Of a stretch of 64,000 nt of DNA, positions 34,201 through 42,496 are shown piece after piece. The translations under genes were made by a program, and so were the position numbers. Numbering within the stretch: position 1 is the stretch's first letter; every line of letters starts with the position of its first letter. A model generated the notes under the pieces. That model searched no databases. It was not told the origin of the DNA and was given only the letters and a program-made list of their open reading frames with translations. The stretch is from the NCBI RefSeq assembly GCF_018403285.1, contig NZ_BOSJ01000003.1, forward strand, positions 390,875-454,874, written 5' to 3'. This DNA comes from Paenibacillus sp. J45TS6 (GTDB lineage: Bacteria; Bacillota; Bacilli; Paenibacillales; Paenibacillaceae).

Positions 34201-35711
34201 AGTATCGTATTAATTTCAAAAATGTGAGAACGACCGCAGGGCATGCATCGGAAGATAATTTCACTTCGCAGACAAAAATTGTTCCAGGAGGGTATGTTGT
34301 CGAAGCAGCAATATCACTGGATATGATTAAAGTGAATCCGAATACGGTAATCGGTTTTGATCTACAGGTAAATGACGATCAGGACGGGGGTTCTCGGGAT
34401 AGTGTATTCATATGGAATGATCCTACGGGTTTATCTTATACGAATACATCGAGGTTCGGTGTTCTTCAGTTCAAGGAGAAAGAGACTGTTCCAAGTCCAA
34501 CACCAAATCCAACACCAACACCAAATCCGTCTCCAAGTCCGTCACCAAACACCAATCAAAATACAAATGAGTCAACTTCAATACAGGTGAGCAAGGATGT
34601 GAATGGTCATGCTATCGCAAAAGTGAGCAATGCAGCTTTCACTGAAGCGTTGAAGAAAGTAAAAGCAGGCCGAATCTTGTTTGATATTCCGTTACCAAGC
34701 GGTACAACAAAGGTGAATGTGAAGCTGCCAGTAGACCAAATTAAGACAGCTAAGGCATCAGGTGTCAAGGAATTAGAAATCAATGCGGGTCTAGCTAAGT
34801 TAGTTGTGCCTAGCATTTTAATTCCTGATTCGACGGATACGGCCGATGCAGAATTCAGCATCGAAAAAGTGGATAACAATTCATTAACGGATGCAGTTCG
34901 CAGCAAAGTCGGAAACAACCCTGTGTTCGACTTCCAATTAACCATTGGCGGAAAGCAAATCAGTAATGCAGGCAAAAACCAAAAGATTCAAATTGCGATT
35001 CCTTATGCGTCAAAAGAAAACGAGAAAAAGGAACAAGTTGTCGTGTACTCCATAAACGGCAACGACAGCTTCCAGATTATTAACAACGGACACTATAACC
35101 CGGCTACCTCTATGGTAGAGTTTCGTGTTAATGACTTCAGTAAATTCACAATGGGACATGTAGATGTGAACTTCACTGATTTGAATCAAACGGAGTGGGC
35201 GAAAGAGAGCATTTCTGCGTTAGCAGCTCGTAATATCGTTCAAGGTGCAACGGATCAATCGTTTTTACCTCGAAAAGAAGTAACACGTGCTGAATTCGTA
35301 CAAATGCTGATCAGTACACTTAACCTGGAAGCTGCGAATACAGGAGTGAACTTCAGTGACGTAGAGAAGGGGCAATGGTATTCTGAAGCGATTACAGCGG
35401 CATATCAAGCAGGAATCGTTCAGGGTAAGAAGAATGGAACCTTTGGCGTCCATGATAAAATCACTCGTGAAGAAATGGCAGTTATGACGCTTAGAGCATT
35501 AAAAGCGACTGAATTCACGGGGAACACGAATAACCCAGAATCAACTTTTGCAGATCATTCAGCAATTTCGGATTATGCAAAAGAAGCGGTAGCAGCTTTG
35601 AAGCAAGCAGGGATCATCAGCGGTATGCCAAGTGGCAAATTCCTGCCTAAGGCTACAGCTATCCGGGCAGAAGCAGCGGTGATTTTGCATCAATTACTAA
35701 GTTTGAACTAA
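31269..35711 (+). CDS. Multidomain cell-surface GH10 endo-xylanase with SLH anchor
   Basis: 1480 residues. Order: signal peptide (ends near KADAA), two CBM22-type modules (~34-200 and ~207-355), GH10 (~370-715), two CBM9-type modules (~733-870 and ~880-1069), a Pro/Thr/Ser/Asn linker (~1074-1101), a beta-rich module (~1103-1297) and three SLH repeats (from ~1301). In GH10 the acid/base is E506 (DVVNEVID) and the nucleophile E613 (LTEVDVS), 107 apart as usual. It cuts the xylan backbone while bound to the cell wall. Same layout as the surface xylanases of Paenibacillus. The ATG at 31269 follows GGGAGGG; the upstream in-frame TTG lies in the cre box. Confidence 0.95.
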   Translation: MRSKISSVLAFIMCITIMAPQGLWLPKADAASVGDTVVSSDFETGVDQWFKRGSETVTQSTYDAQSGNGSLLTTGRTATWNGPGMNVTEKLVKGATYEFSIYAKLKEAGSATIELTLNQSDLPKIDGKENPATYVKIDSNTVTEADWVHLEGQLQVDKRASGYQVYVQSTDNATVDYYIDTFSAKLVKLPEDSEPTLPGDGEIDQSGNIFDFEDGQGKWIRRFGDGQISVTDQANHTSGGSKSLLTTISQQDDGPILDVLEKMNPNDKYDLSAWVKMAPDSKPTTLRISVQSGENSFSNVSSTVLVTSGEWIQLKGTYTVPPAPEVLKVYVESAEQPAEARSFYLDDFQISLSAPASGPKPLPIQTDIDALKTVYEKYFDIGAAVEPPQLSGNIQQLLDFHYNSVVAENSMKPQSLSPSEGNWNFSSADKIAKYAMDNNLNLRLHTLAWHSQAAEWMFQDENKKPLEATPENKQLVLKRLTKYIQDVLRHYKEMGVTIHDIDVVNEVIDEGQPDGMRKSEWYRLTGTDFIKTAFIVAREELPTAKLYINDYNTHSPKKRDAMFDLVMKLKDEGVPIDGVGHQTHINISGPSIEQISDSIRKFGEAGFDNQLTEVDVSVYTNNTTSYDTIPENLLVSQGYRYKELFKELIRLDDLGRTDKNPEGWISNVTLWGIADDHTWLHNRPIDRQDAPFPFDKQHQIKYAYWGMVEAVNTTIPSKLPVSGKAATAAQGTPKAGDPQDIAWGTIPAMKTESLGTLEADVKLLWDALHLYVRVAVKDNTKDSTDKIELFTDEGGNNKRTFTRGDSSVTEIEGGYVLTTAIPLEGKLGDKVKFDVRVTDLGVNDGSEQGGNGMIVSWSDPRNAQEHDTQGYGVLTYIEATKIGTAIKGTPIIDGELDAVWAGAPVYKTDVKVEQTGSGAAKADFRTMWDDENLYVYAMVTDSVLSDAIKESAHEQDSIEIFVDQNNGKTTAYQDDDGQYRINFKNVRTTAGHASEDNFTSQTKIVPGGYVVEAAISLDMIKVNPNTVIGFDLQVNDDQDGGSRDSVFIWNDPTGLSYTNTSRFGVLQFKEKETVPSPTPNPTPTPNPSPSPSPNTNQNTNESTSIQVSKDVNGHAIAKVSNAAFTEALKKVKAGRILFDIPLPSGTTKVNVKLPVDQIKTAKASGVKELEINAGLAKLVVPSILIPDSTDTADAEFSIEKVDNNSLTDAVRSKVGNNPVFDFQLTIGGKQISNAGKNQKIQIAIPYASKENEKKEQVVVYSINGNDSFQIINNGHYNPATSMVEFRVNDFSKFTMGHVDVNFTDLNQTEWAKESISALAARNIVQGATDQSFLPRKEVTRAEFVQMLISTLNLEAANTGVNFSDVEKGQWYSEAITAAYQAGIVQGKKNGTFGVHDKITREEMAVMTLRALKATEFTGNTNNPESTFADHSAISDYAKEAVAALKQAGIISGMPSGKFLPKATAIRAEAAVILHQLLSLN

Positions 35712-35719
35712 TAAAATGT

Positions 35720-35780
35720 AAAAGGGACGTTGTTAACTATTTAGCTGTAAGCTGAATAGTAAGCAGCGTCCTTCTTTTTA
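35720..35780 (+). terminator. Terminator after the xylanase gene
   Basis: AAGGGACG pairs with CGTCCTT, inner ATTTAGC/GCTGAAT stem, then a T-rich tail. Confidence 0.82.
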
Positions 35781-35938
35781 TGCAGATCGCTTGCACCTAG
35801 AGCGTGAATTAAACTTTTGCAATCATTCTAGTTCCATATTCTTATATACCGAATTTAAAATATTATATTTATAAAGTCATTTTCTCGATATAGTATAATG
35901 ATATGTTCATATATAGGGATAAGGAGACGTACATAACA

Positions 35939-37177
35939 GTGAAAAAAAGTACAGGGAAAATCAACAAAATTTATGCTATGCAGCTTGCTACCATATTTAT
36001 CGGTTTTATCATTTTTGGTTTTTCAGAAAATATTAAAGGACCTGCGATTCCACGAATTCAATTCGATTTTATGTTAAATGAATCTCAGCTTGGCACCTTA
36101 TTATCGCTTAATGCGTTAGGTTATTTGCTTGCTTGTTCTTTTACTGCTTACCTGACAAGAATATGGGGAATTAAACTGGTGACGGTTTTATCTTTTGCTT
36201 CCATGGCTCTCTCGGGTATATTCATTTTTTTCTCACAGCATTATGCCATGTTTTCAGCTTCTTATTTCTTAATGTATATCGGTAACGGGATGCTGGAGAT
36301 CGGCTTAGCAATTCTGGGGGCTCGTATTTTTGTTAAGAATACGGGAACGATGATGAACTTAACCCACGGCTTTTATGGTCTTAGTTCGACGGTAGCGCCA
36401 CTTATTGCAACAGGTCTCATGCAGGTTACCATTAACGGCCACACACTGGACTGGCGTGGAATGTATCTTGTTATGTTATTATTATCCATTATTCCCATTG
36501 TTTTCGCGCTGCTCAGTTCTTTTCCTGGCGATGATATTTCAATTGAGGATCGTATTCCTCTTAAAACACTGATCAAAGATCCTGTTTTATGGCTCATGGT
36601 TCTTGTCCTATCCTTTGGTGTTGTTTCCGAATTGGCTGTAGGAGGCTGGCTCGTTAACTTCTTAGAGAAAGCTTACGACTGGGATACCGTTTCAGCTTCG
36701 GGAATGCTGTCCGCATTCTTCTTATGTTTTGCGCTAGCCAGATTATTGCTTGGACCGTTAACAGACAAAATTGGTTTTACTATATCCTTAATTATTTTTT
36801 CGGGTGCATCTGCTGTTTGTACATTTATTGCCATTTTTGGTGGGGAAGAACTAGCCTTTTTCTTTGCCGCCGCTGGAATAGGTATTGCTATGATTTATCC
36901 TACAGTGATGGCTTTTATTGCTAGGAGATATCCTAATGGGAGTGACACGGCGATTACTTTTACGGTAACGCTTATGGGAGTCGGTAGTGTAATTGGTAAT
37001 TATCTGATCGGGGCAGTGACTGAATTAACCAAAGGTATTTTCGGAGCAGACACTCACCTAGGACTATTTCGCGGACTCCAGGCCGGGTATGGATTTATCG
37101 GTTTATGTGCAGCTTTGTGTATGATTACAGGAATTATCTTATATATTTATTTAGGTAAAAGGAAAGAGATCATTTGA
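35939..37177 (+). CDS. MFS transporter, sugar-type (FucP/YfkF-like)
   Basis: 412 residues from the GTG at 35939 (AAGGAG 12 nt upstream). An in-frame ATG at 35903 precedes the ribosome site. Twelve predicted helices: YAMQLATIFIGFIIFGFSENIKGPAIP begins helix 1, and MNLTHGFYGLSSTVAPLIATGLM is a mid-protein motif of the FucP-like and related families. Position beside the xylanase hints at a sugar or oligosaccharide. No regulator adjoins. Terminated by a bidirectional hairpin shared with the P450 gene. Confidence 0.78.
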   Translation: MKKSTGKINKIYAMQLATIFIGFIIFGFSENIKGPAIPRIQFDFMLNESQLGTLLSLNALGYLLACSFTAYLTRIWGIKLVTVLSFASMALSGIFIFFSQHYAMFSASYFLMYIGNGMLEIGLAILGARIFVKNTGTMMNLTHGFYGLSSTVAPLIATGLMQVTINGHTLDWRGMYLVMLLLSIIPIVFALLSSFPGDDISIEDRIPLKTLIKDPVLWLMVLVLSFGVVSELAVGGWLVNFLEKAYDWDTVSASGMLSAFFLCFALARLLLGPLTDKIGFTISLIIFSGASAVCTFIAIFGGEELAFFFAAAGIGIAMIYPTVMAFIARRYPNGSDTAITFTVTLMGVGSVIGNYLIGAVTELTKGIFGADTHLGLFRGLQAGYGFIGLCAALCMITGIILYIYLGKRKEII

Positions 37178-37224
37178 GTTAATGATAGGTTCTACATACA
37201 TCTATTCATAACGAAAGTTATCAT

Positions 37225-37276
37225 GAAAAAAGAGCAACCTTAGTCTAGTTGAGTGACGAACTAAGGTTGCTTTTGA
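37225..37276. terminator. Bidirectional terminator
   Basis: AGCAACCTTAG (37233-37243) and CTAAGGTTGCT (37261-37271), with A-run before and T-run after. Confidence 0.88.
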
Positions 37277-37351
37277 TGTTTTTTAGTAATGATCTGTTAA
37301 CTTCAAAAATTGGCTACCTTATACATAGAGAGAGTTACTCATCAGAGAGAT

Positions 37352-38581
37352 TTATTTATACACACGAACAGGCAGGGAGATTAAGGTTTGCCCTGTTGCT
37401 GCAGGCGTTAAATTTTGTTCAAGCTTAAAGTCTGATACGGGTTCGATTCGTGAAAATTTATCCATGAATAACCCGATCCCTATATTCGCTTCCATCCGTG
37501 CCAGAGGAGCACCCAAGCAAAAATGAGGTCCATTGCCGAAAGTTAAATGCTGTTTGTTGTTGGAACGGTGAATGTCTAAAGTAAACGGGTTGCTGAATAC
37601 TTCTTCATCCATGTTCGCTGCGCTCATCCAAGCAACGACGACATCACCTTTCTTTAAGGGAACGCCTAACAAGTCGTTATCCTGTTTGACAGTCCGGTCC
37701 ATTTTCGCAATGTTAAACCGGAAACGGAGCATTTCTTCTACCGTGTTAGGCAGCAGTTCGCGGTTTAATCGGACCTCTTGGTATATTTGATCATTGTCAT
37801 ATAGAAAAGAGTAAAATGTGTTTGCTAATAAATGACTCGTTGTTTCGATGCCGGCACCGAGAATAAACATCGTCATTCTTACAATCTCGTCATCCGTTAG
37901 ACGTTCCCCGTCTACTTCAGCCTGGATCAGATCAGATATGATGTCGTCCGCTAGATTTGATCGTTTCTGTACAATATAAGGGAAGAGATAATTATAGTAT
38001 TCCTTGGCAGCTTCACGTTTTAATTCATTCACCTTTTCTGCATTCTCTTTTGGAATGGGAAGGAATAAATCGTATACCCAGTTTTGGAATAACTCACGGT
38101 CTTTGGAAGGGACACCTAGCAGGTCGGCAATCACTATGGTAGGAAGGGCGCTGGCAAAATCTTTAACAATATCAATGACTTCATTTTCTTCTATATCACT
38201 GAGAAGCCCATTCACAATTTCATGAATCCGCGGCTCCCATAATTTTAAGCTGCGCGGGGTAAAAGCAGCAGAAAGTAAAGAACGGCTCTTTCTGTGTTCA
38301 GGAGGATCGGACATTAGATTCACTTTTCCCATATGTTTTCCTTCATCGTTATCTGCTCCAACGCTAATGGTTGTACGCGTTCTAACACTGGAGAAATGTT
38401 CATAATCACTAAGCACTTTTTTTACATCTTTGTACCGATATACATTCCAGGTGTTCGTTGCTTCATTAAAGCTTACCGGTTCATTTTCTAGTTTGTTCCT
38501 ATACCATTCGTATGGGTTAAATTCTTCACTAGGTGATTGAAATTGAGTGATTTCCTCTAAGGAGATGATTTCATTTTTCAT
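37352..38581 (-). CDS. Cytochrome P450 (soluble bacterial type)
   Basis: 409 residues. Heme-thiolate loop FGNGPHFCLGAPLAR, ExxR helix in VEEMLRFR, and I-helix FILGAGIETTSHLLA, where the usual A/G-G-x-D/E-T-T is present. No membrane anchor, so it needs a separate ferredoxin and reductase; none is encoded here. The substrate is unknown. An upstream in-frame ATG precedes the AGAGGAGG site, so ATG 38581 is the start. Divergent from a PadR-family regulator across two abutting palindromes, which suggests ligand-induced expression. Confidence 0.95.
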   Translation of the reverse strand: MKNEIISLEEITQFQSPSEEFNPYEWYRNKLENEPVSFNEATNTWNVYRYKDVKKVLSDYEHFSSVRTRTTISVGADNDEGKHMGKVNLMSDPPEHRKSRSLLSAAFTPRSLKLWEPRIHEIVNGLLSDIEENEVIDIVKDFASALPTIVIADLLGVPSKDRELFQNWVYDLFLPIPKENAEKVNELKREAAKEYYNYLFPYIVQKRSNLADDIISDLIQAEVDGERLTDDEIVRMTMFILGAGIETTSHLLANTFYSFLYDNDQIYQEVRLNRELLPNTVEEMLRFRFNIAKMDRTVKQDNDLLGVPLKKGDVVVAWMSAANMDEEVFSNPFTLDIHRSNNKQHLTFGNGPHFCLGAPLARMEANIGIGLFMDKFSRIEPVSDFKLEQNLTPAATGQTLISLPVRVYK

Positions 38582-38635
38582 GTCGTATCCTCCTCTGTTT
38601 TTTGAATTCGATGTTATGTTCCTTACTGGCAAGTT

Positions 38636-38665
38636 ATGTTAAGTTAACATATGTTATTTTAACAT
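38636..38665. promoter_or_regulatory. Two abutting palindromes, candidate PadR operators
   Basis: ATGTTAAGTTAACAT (38636-38650) and ATGTTATTTTAACAT (38651-38665): both are ATGTTA-N3-TAACAT, side by side without a gap, about 60 bp before the P450 start. PadR-family regulators bind ATGT...ACAT dyads. Confidence 0.72.
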
Positions 38666-38819
38666 AAGAGAGTAAATTGGTGATACATCCCAACGACCCA
38701 TGGCTTAAAGTCTAGTACCTATTAAAAATATGTCGAATTCTGATTGAATTAAGACTAGCGGTTGTTTCGATAACAAGGCATAATTCAGATACAACAGTAA
38801 TTAATGAAAGGGAAGCGTT

Positions 38820-39332
38820 ATGTATATCGAACTACTTATATTAATGCAGATTGAAGAATCCCCGAAATATGGATACGAGATCAAAAAAGAAATACAGAAT
38901 GATTTAGGATACTTAACGGATGTCAATCACAATATGCTATATCCGACGTTGCGGCGTTTTACAGAGCAAGGTTTTGTTACGAAGAAGATTAATGAACAAA
39001 ATGGGAGACCCAATCAATATGTATATGAAATTACGGATTCAGGTCGAAGCAAGATTACTGATTTAATAAATGCTTTTTCAGATAAAGAGTCAAAGCATCA
39101 AATTGAGTTTTTGATTCGGGTATCTCTTTTTCAGCGAATTTCGAAAGAAAACCAGCTTCGAATCTTGAATATGAGAAAAAAAGATTTGGAATTACTCGAA
39201 GCAGATCTTACAAAATGGCAAAAGAAACATGTTCGTGATATGTACAGGTATGAAGTGTTACAACTATCCATCGCTCAGGTGAGAGGTGAGATGAACTGGA
39301 TACAAGAGCTGATCCGTAAGGCGGGGGAGTAG
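38820..39332 (+). CDS. PadR-family transcriptional regulator
   Basis: 170 residues. N-terminal winged helix typical of PadR: ELLILMQIEESPKYGYEIKKEIQNDLG, then NMLYPTLRRFTEQGFVTKKINEQNGRPNQYVYEITDSGR. The C-terminal helical dimerisation segment (EFLIRVSLFQR... onward, with the Vir-type charged helices) follows. Divergent from the P450 gene with paired palindromes between, so it probably represses both the P450 and itself. ATG behind AAAGGGA. Confidence 0.92.
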   Translation: MYIELLILMQIEESPKYGYEIKKEIQNDLGYLTDVNHNMLYPTLRRFTEQGFVTKKINEQNGRPNQYVYEITDSGRSKITDLINAFSDKESKHQIEFLIRVSLFQRISKENQLRILNMRKKDLELLEADLTKWQKKHVRDMYRYEVLQLSIAQVRGEMNWIQELIRKAGE

Positions 39333-39465
39333 AAGGAGTCAACTTTTCTGTCCTCTTTTTATAATATGAATGAAAATAAAAGTCTTGACATTTACTCTGA
39401 GTGATACAGGTGCTTGACAGCCGTTTGTTATACTATAACTACTACCCATTCATAGGAGGCATCAC

Positions 39466-40071
39466 ATGTTTCAACATAGTAATCAACATTACGAAGAAGT
39501 TAATTTTAGTACTCAAGATCTGCGGTATGGAGAACTCATCAGCTGTACATTTTATCGTTGTTCATTCATGAACGGTTCATTAGAAGAGATCACATCCAGC
39601 AACTGCCGATTTATGGAGTGTGATTTTCGTGGAGCATCTCTGAACGGTTCCATTCATAAAGAAAGTGCATTTGAGAATTGCAACTTTAAAGGAGCTAATC
39701 TTTATGTTTCGAAATTTGAACAATGTAAAATGACGGGCTCCGACTTTTCAGGTGCCGATATTGATGGCATCACGATCGTCGAAGGGGATTGGTCATATAC
39801 AAATCTAAGACATTCCCGGCTTAATAAACAGGATCTGCGAGGAGTTAAGTTTTATGAAGCTGACTTGTCAGGTGCCAATCTGGAAAAAGCCGATTTAAGA
39901 AATAGTGATTTAACAATGGCCGTATTAGCGAAAGCAAATATGCAGGGGGCTGATCTAAGAGGAGCTGCGATGCAAGGCGTGGATTTCAAAACGCTGAGCA
40001 TTGCAGGCGTGCGAATGGACACGGATCAGGCGGTATTGTTTACACTTTCTCATGGAGCAAAGGTGGACTAA
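39466..40071 (+). CDS. Pentapeptide-repeat protein (Qnr/YjbI-like)
   Basis: 201 residues, close to the Qnr size (~215). Many A(D/N)LXX repeats: CDFRGASLNGS, CNFKGANLYVSKFEQCKMTGSDFSGADI, and ADLSGANLEKADLRNSDLTMAVLAKANMQGADLRGA. These form a right-handed quadrilateral beta-helix that can mimic DNA. Some relatives protect gyrase from quinolones; this cannot be concluded from sequence. ATG behind AGGAGG. A possible TTGACA lies near 39413, with no convincing -10 at standard spacing. Confidence 0.85.
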   Translation: MFQHSNQHYEEVNFSTQDLRYGELISCTFYRCSFMNGSLEEITSSNCRFMECDFRGASLNGSIHKESAFENCNFKGANLYVSKFEQCKMTGSDFSGADIDGITIVEGDWSYTNLRHSRLNKQDLRGVKFYEADLSGANLEKADLRNSDLTMAVLAKANMQGADLRGAAMQGVDFKTLSIAGVRMDTDQAVLFTLSHGAKVD

Positions 40072-40098
40072 CGAGCGGAACTAGAGAAAACAAACGAT

Positions 40099-40126
40099 AA
40101 CACCGGTATAATGCTGGTGTTTTTGT
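40099..40126 (+). terminator. Terminator after the pentapeptide gene
   Basis: AACACCGG pairs with CTGGTGTT around TATAATG, then T residues. Confidence 0.85.
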
Positions 40127-40174
40127 CTTTTTTAAATCTACTGTTTATTTTACGATAAAATAAGTAAGAACCGT

Positions 40175-40543
40175 TTACATAAGACGGTTCTCCAAAGATT
40201 CGATTGCAAGGAGTAGTGCAGTTAAGCGACGTTCATTTAATGTTTTTTGAGAACTGCCTTCTGTTGCTTTTGCTATTTGTTTTTCGATAGATGGAAGGAT
40301 ACCTTGCAGAACTTCTATAGAAGTCAATATGATTTCTTCGCTATAGTTAAAATCCTCCCCATTCCAAGTCCCTTTTAAGCTCTCTAAACCAATTTTCACT
40401 GCGTTCAGTCTCTTTTTGACTAGAGTTGTGCTTGAACCTTTTTCTGTCATGGTTTTACAAGCATTAGTAAGTTTATTCATCGTTGACTCCAAGGATTTAA
40501 TGGATAAATCCTGGATTTCTTGGCTAACTGTATTCATATACAA
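40175..40543 (-). CDS. Small helical protein of unknown function
   Basis: 122 residues. Not recognised. Strongly helical, no signal peptide and no membrane segment. Two similar halves are visible: SLESTMNKLTNACKTMTEKGSSTTLVKKRLNAVKIGLESLKG and LPSIEKQIAKATEGSSQKTLNERRLTALLLAIESLE, both ending in R-L-x-A-x-x-x-x-x-E-S-L. So it looks like an internal duplication of a ~40-residue helical pair. Start within MYMN; GGAAAG upstream. Convergent with the pentapeptide gene. Confidence 0.7.
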   Translation of the reverse strand: MYMNTVSQEIQDLSIKSLESTMNKLTNACKTMTEKGSSTTLVKKRLNAVKIGLESLKGTWNGEDFNYSEEIILTSIEVLQGILPSIEKQIAKATEGSSQKTLNERRLTALLLAIESLENRLM

Positions 40544-40627
40544 ACCACACTTTCCGTTTTTTAATCATCCAACTTCCTTTACCCAGTTGCTAAACGCTTT
40601 GCTCTCACCTTGGCAATCTCCGAATAG

Positions 40628-41428
40628 TCATCCTTTATCTTTTCTAAACTTTGCTGGGCTTACCCCTATCATTCTACGAAACAGATTGGCAAAATGATTA
40701 TAGTTATTAAATCCTACATCATGTGCTGCTTCGGTTGCCGTTCTCCCCATATGTTCCATATAGATGGCAGCCTGCTTGATTCTCATTCGATTCACATGTT
40801 CAATAATACTTTCACCCATTTCTTCTTTAAAAAGATGGGATAGTCTTGAAGAAGATAAGCCGGCCGCATCTGCTAAATCTTGAATTCGTATCTCGTTATT
40901 CATAGAGTGAGACAGGTTTTGCAAAGTAAGGATGATTCGCGGGTCGTGCTTTCTATGTAATTGCTGTGCGAGCAGCAGGATAATCTCCCGAATTGTATTT
41001 TCACATAAAGCATACCAATAATCCGATCGCTCTCTTGCATGATAGAGGATATGTTCCAATCCATCGGTAACTCGCTCTTGTGTATATCCATCCGGGATAG
41101 GTACGATAAGAAACTCCTCTTGAGGCAAATAACTTATTTCCATGAGTTTATGAAAATGAACCCAGATAAAGTTCCAACGTCTGCCTTCCACTGTACCATA
41201 CTCATGAGGAGTGTCGGCACGTAGTAGCCCAAGTTCTCCTGCACGGATATGTTTACACCCCTCGGGGGTTATGAAATAACCTTCACCTTCGAGTGTGTAT
41301 ACCATGAGCCAGTCTCCCATTCCCTTGGGGCGGCTGTGACTATATGTGTCGTCTTCGTTAAAATGTCCGCTCAGAATATCGCCATAACGCGTAGCTGTAT
41401 AATTCGCAGTTTGATATTGAGGAGCCAT
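40628..41428 (-). CDS. AraC-family transcriptional regulator
   Basis: About 266 residues. N-terminal cupin-like sensor (WLMVYTLEGEGYFITPEGCKHIRAGELGLLRADTPHEYG), then two HTHs: IQDLADAAGLSSSRLSHLFKEEMGESIIEHVNRMRIKQAAIYM and TATEAAHDVGFNNYNHFANLFRRMIGVSPAKFRK. ATG 41428 follows TTAGGAGGAC; a farther in-frame ATG at 41467 lies before the ribosome site. Divergent from a PhyH-type dioxygenase, with GH105 beyond, so it may control sugar use. Sensor ligand unknown. Confidence 0.92.
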   Translation of the reverse strand: MAPQYQTANYTATRYGDILSGHFNEDDTYSHSRPKGMGDWLMVYTLEGEGYFITPEGCKHIRAGELGLLRADTPHEYGTVEGRRWNFIWVHFHKLMEISYLPQEEFLIVPIPDGYTQERVTDGLEHILYHARERSDYWYALCENTIREIILLLAQQLHRKHDPRIILTLQNLSHSMNNEIRIQDLADAAGLSSSRLSHLFKEEMGESIIEHVNRMRIKQAAIYMEHMGRTATEAAHDVGFNNYNHFANLFRRMIGVSPAKFRKDKG

Positions 41429-41474
41429 GTACTGTCCTCCTAATTCGAGATCGGTAGCAGAATCCATGCAGTTT

Positions 41475-41521
41475 ACAGCAAGAATCCTACTTCTTATCTA
41501 TTATGGATTCCTGTAAGCTGT
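41475..41521. promoter_or_regulatory. Nested inverted repeat in the AraC-PhyH divergent region
   Basis: ACAGC/GCTGT outer arms (41475-41479 and 41517-41521) and AGAATCC/GGATTCCT inner arms (41481-41487 and 41505-41512). Possible operator for the AraC-type regulator. Confidence 0.4.
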
Positions 41522-41562
41522 TGTCAACCGATGAGGTATGTTTAATAAGGAGATGAGTAATC

Positions 41563-42372
41563 GTGAACAAAGGGTTGAAAACGCTATCCCCTGATCAGTG
41601 GAACCTGTTTCAAAAGGAAGGATATATCATCGTAAAAGGGCTGTTTAGTAAAGAAGATCTGTGCCGGATTGATCATACATTTGATGAGATTAGTAATTCA
41701 TCTATTCCAGGATATTTCGAACCTGATTTGGAGGCTGCTTCTGGCGATCCACTGAAACGTTACCCAAGGGTCATGCATCCGCACCGTTTCAATGAAACGG
41801 CCAAATCCTACATGCTGCATAAACCGGTACTGGATGTACTTGAAGATCTTTATGGTGAGGAAGCGTTAGCGGCACAAAGTATGTTTTATTATAAGCCACC
41901 CGGCTCCCGAGGTCAGGCACTGCATCAAGATAATTTTTATTTGCAAGTAGAGCCTGGCAACTGTATAGCGGCTTGGACTGCCATTGATCCTGCTACGCTT
42001 GAGAATGGTGGACTGCTTGTAGTCCCTCAAACTAGCGAGCATGACATCGTATGTCCGGAAGAGGCGGACTCCAAAGAGTCTTTTACGACGCACTATGTGA
42101 AACCGCCAAAGGATACAGCAGCCATACCCGCAATTATGGATCGCGGAGATGTATTATTTTTTAATGGAAATCTCATTCACGGTTCGTACCGGAACAAAAC
42201 AAAAGATCAATTCCGCCGCGCTTTTATATGCCACTATGTGGGTGCATCTGCCACTCATATCAGTAATCATTATCGTCCTCTGTATCGCGCAGACGGTTCT
42301 GCCATTGATCTAGAGATAAATCCGGATGGGGGCCCCTGCGGTATAGAGTTTGAAAATGTTTATCCTCATTAA
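41563..42372 (+). CDS. Phytanoyl-CoA dioxygenase (PhyH) family protein
   Basis: 269 residues. Fe(II)/2-oxoglutarate oxygenase fold: the HxD dyad in ALHQDNFYLQVEPG, the distal His in FFNGNLIHGSYRNKT, and FRRAFICHYVG after it with the likely 2-OG-binding Arg. YPRVMHPHRFNE and CIAAWTAIDPATLENGGLLVVPQTSEHD are typical of the bacterial family. Hydroxylates an unknown small molecule. GTG start behind AAGGAG. Divergent from the AraC regulator and 125 bp upstream of GH105; in other Bacillota such genes are found within sugar clusters. Confidence 0.86.
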   Translation: MNKGLKTLSPDQWNLFQKEGYIIVKGLFSKEDLCRIDHTFDEISNSSIPGYFEPDLEAASGDPLKRYPRVMHPHRFNETAKSYMLHKPVLDVLEDLYGEEALAAQSMFYYKPPGSRGQALHQDNFYLQVEPGNCIAAWTAIDPATLENGGLLVVPQTSEHDIVCPEEADSKESFTTHYVKPPKDTAAIPAIMDRGDVLFFNGNLIHGSYRNKTKDQFRRAFICHYVGASATHISNHYRPLYRADGSAIDLEINPDGGPCGIEFENVYPH

Positions 42373-42424
42373 TCAAGCGCGCTTAAATGGGAATAAGACG
42401 GAAAACTATGTATCAATTACCAAT

Positions 42425-42439
42425 TGTAAACGCTATAAT
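42425..42439. promoter_or_regulatory. cre box overlapping the -10 region of the GH105 gene
   Basis: TGTAAACGCTATAA (42425-42438) matches 13 of 14 cre positions and overlaps TATAAT (42434-42439). No good -35 is visible. Confidence 0.5.
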
Positions 42440-42496
42440 ATGATCTATATGAATCGCCTATGATGAAAGACTAGACGAATAGGAGGTAAGAAAACT

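Noticed and set aside
34490-34575. Repeat array in the xylanase gene
   Set aside because: It encodes the Pro-Thr/Ser linker between CBM9 and the anchoring module.
39413-39440. Promoter of the pentapeptide gene at TTGACA near 39413
   Set aside because: No -10 box at 16-18 bp; candidate TATA boxes sit at 9 or 14 bp, so the assignment is not safe.
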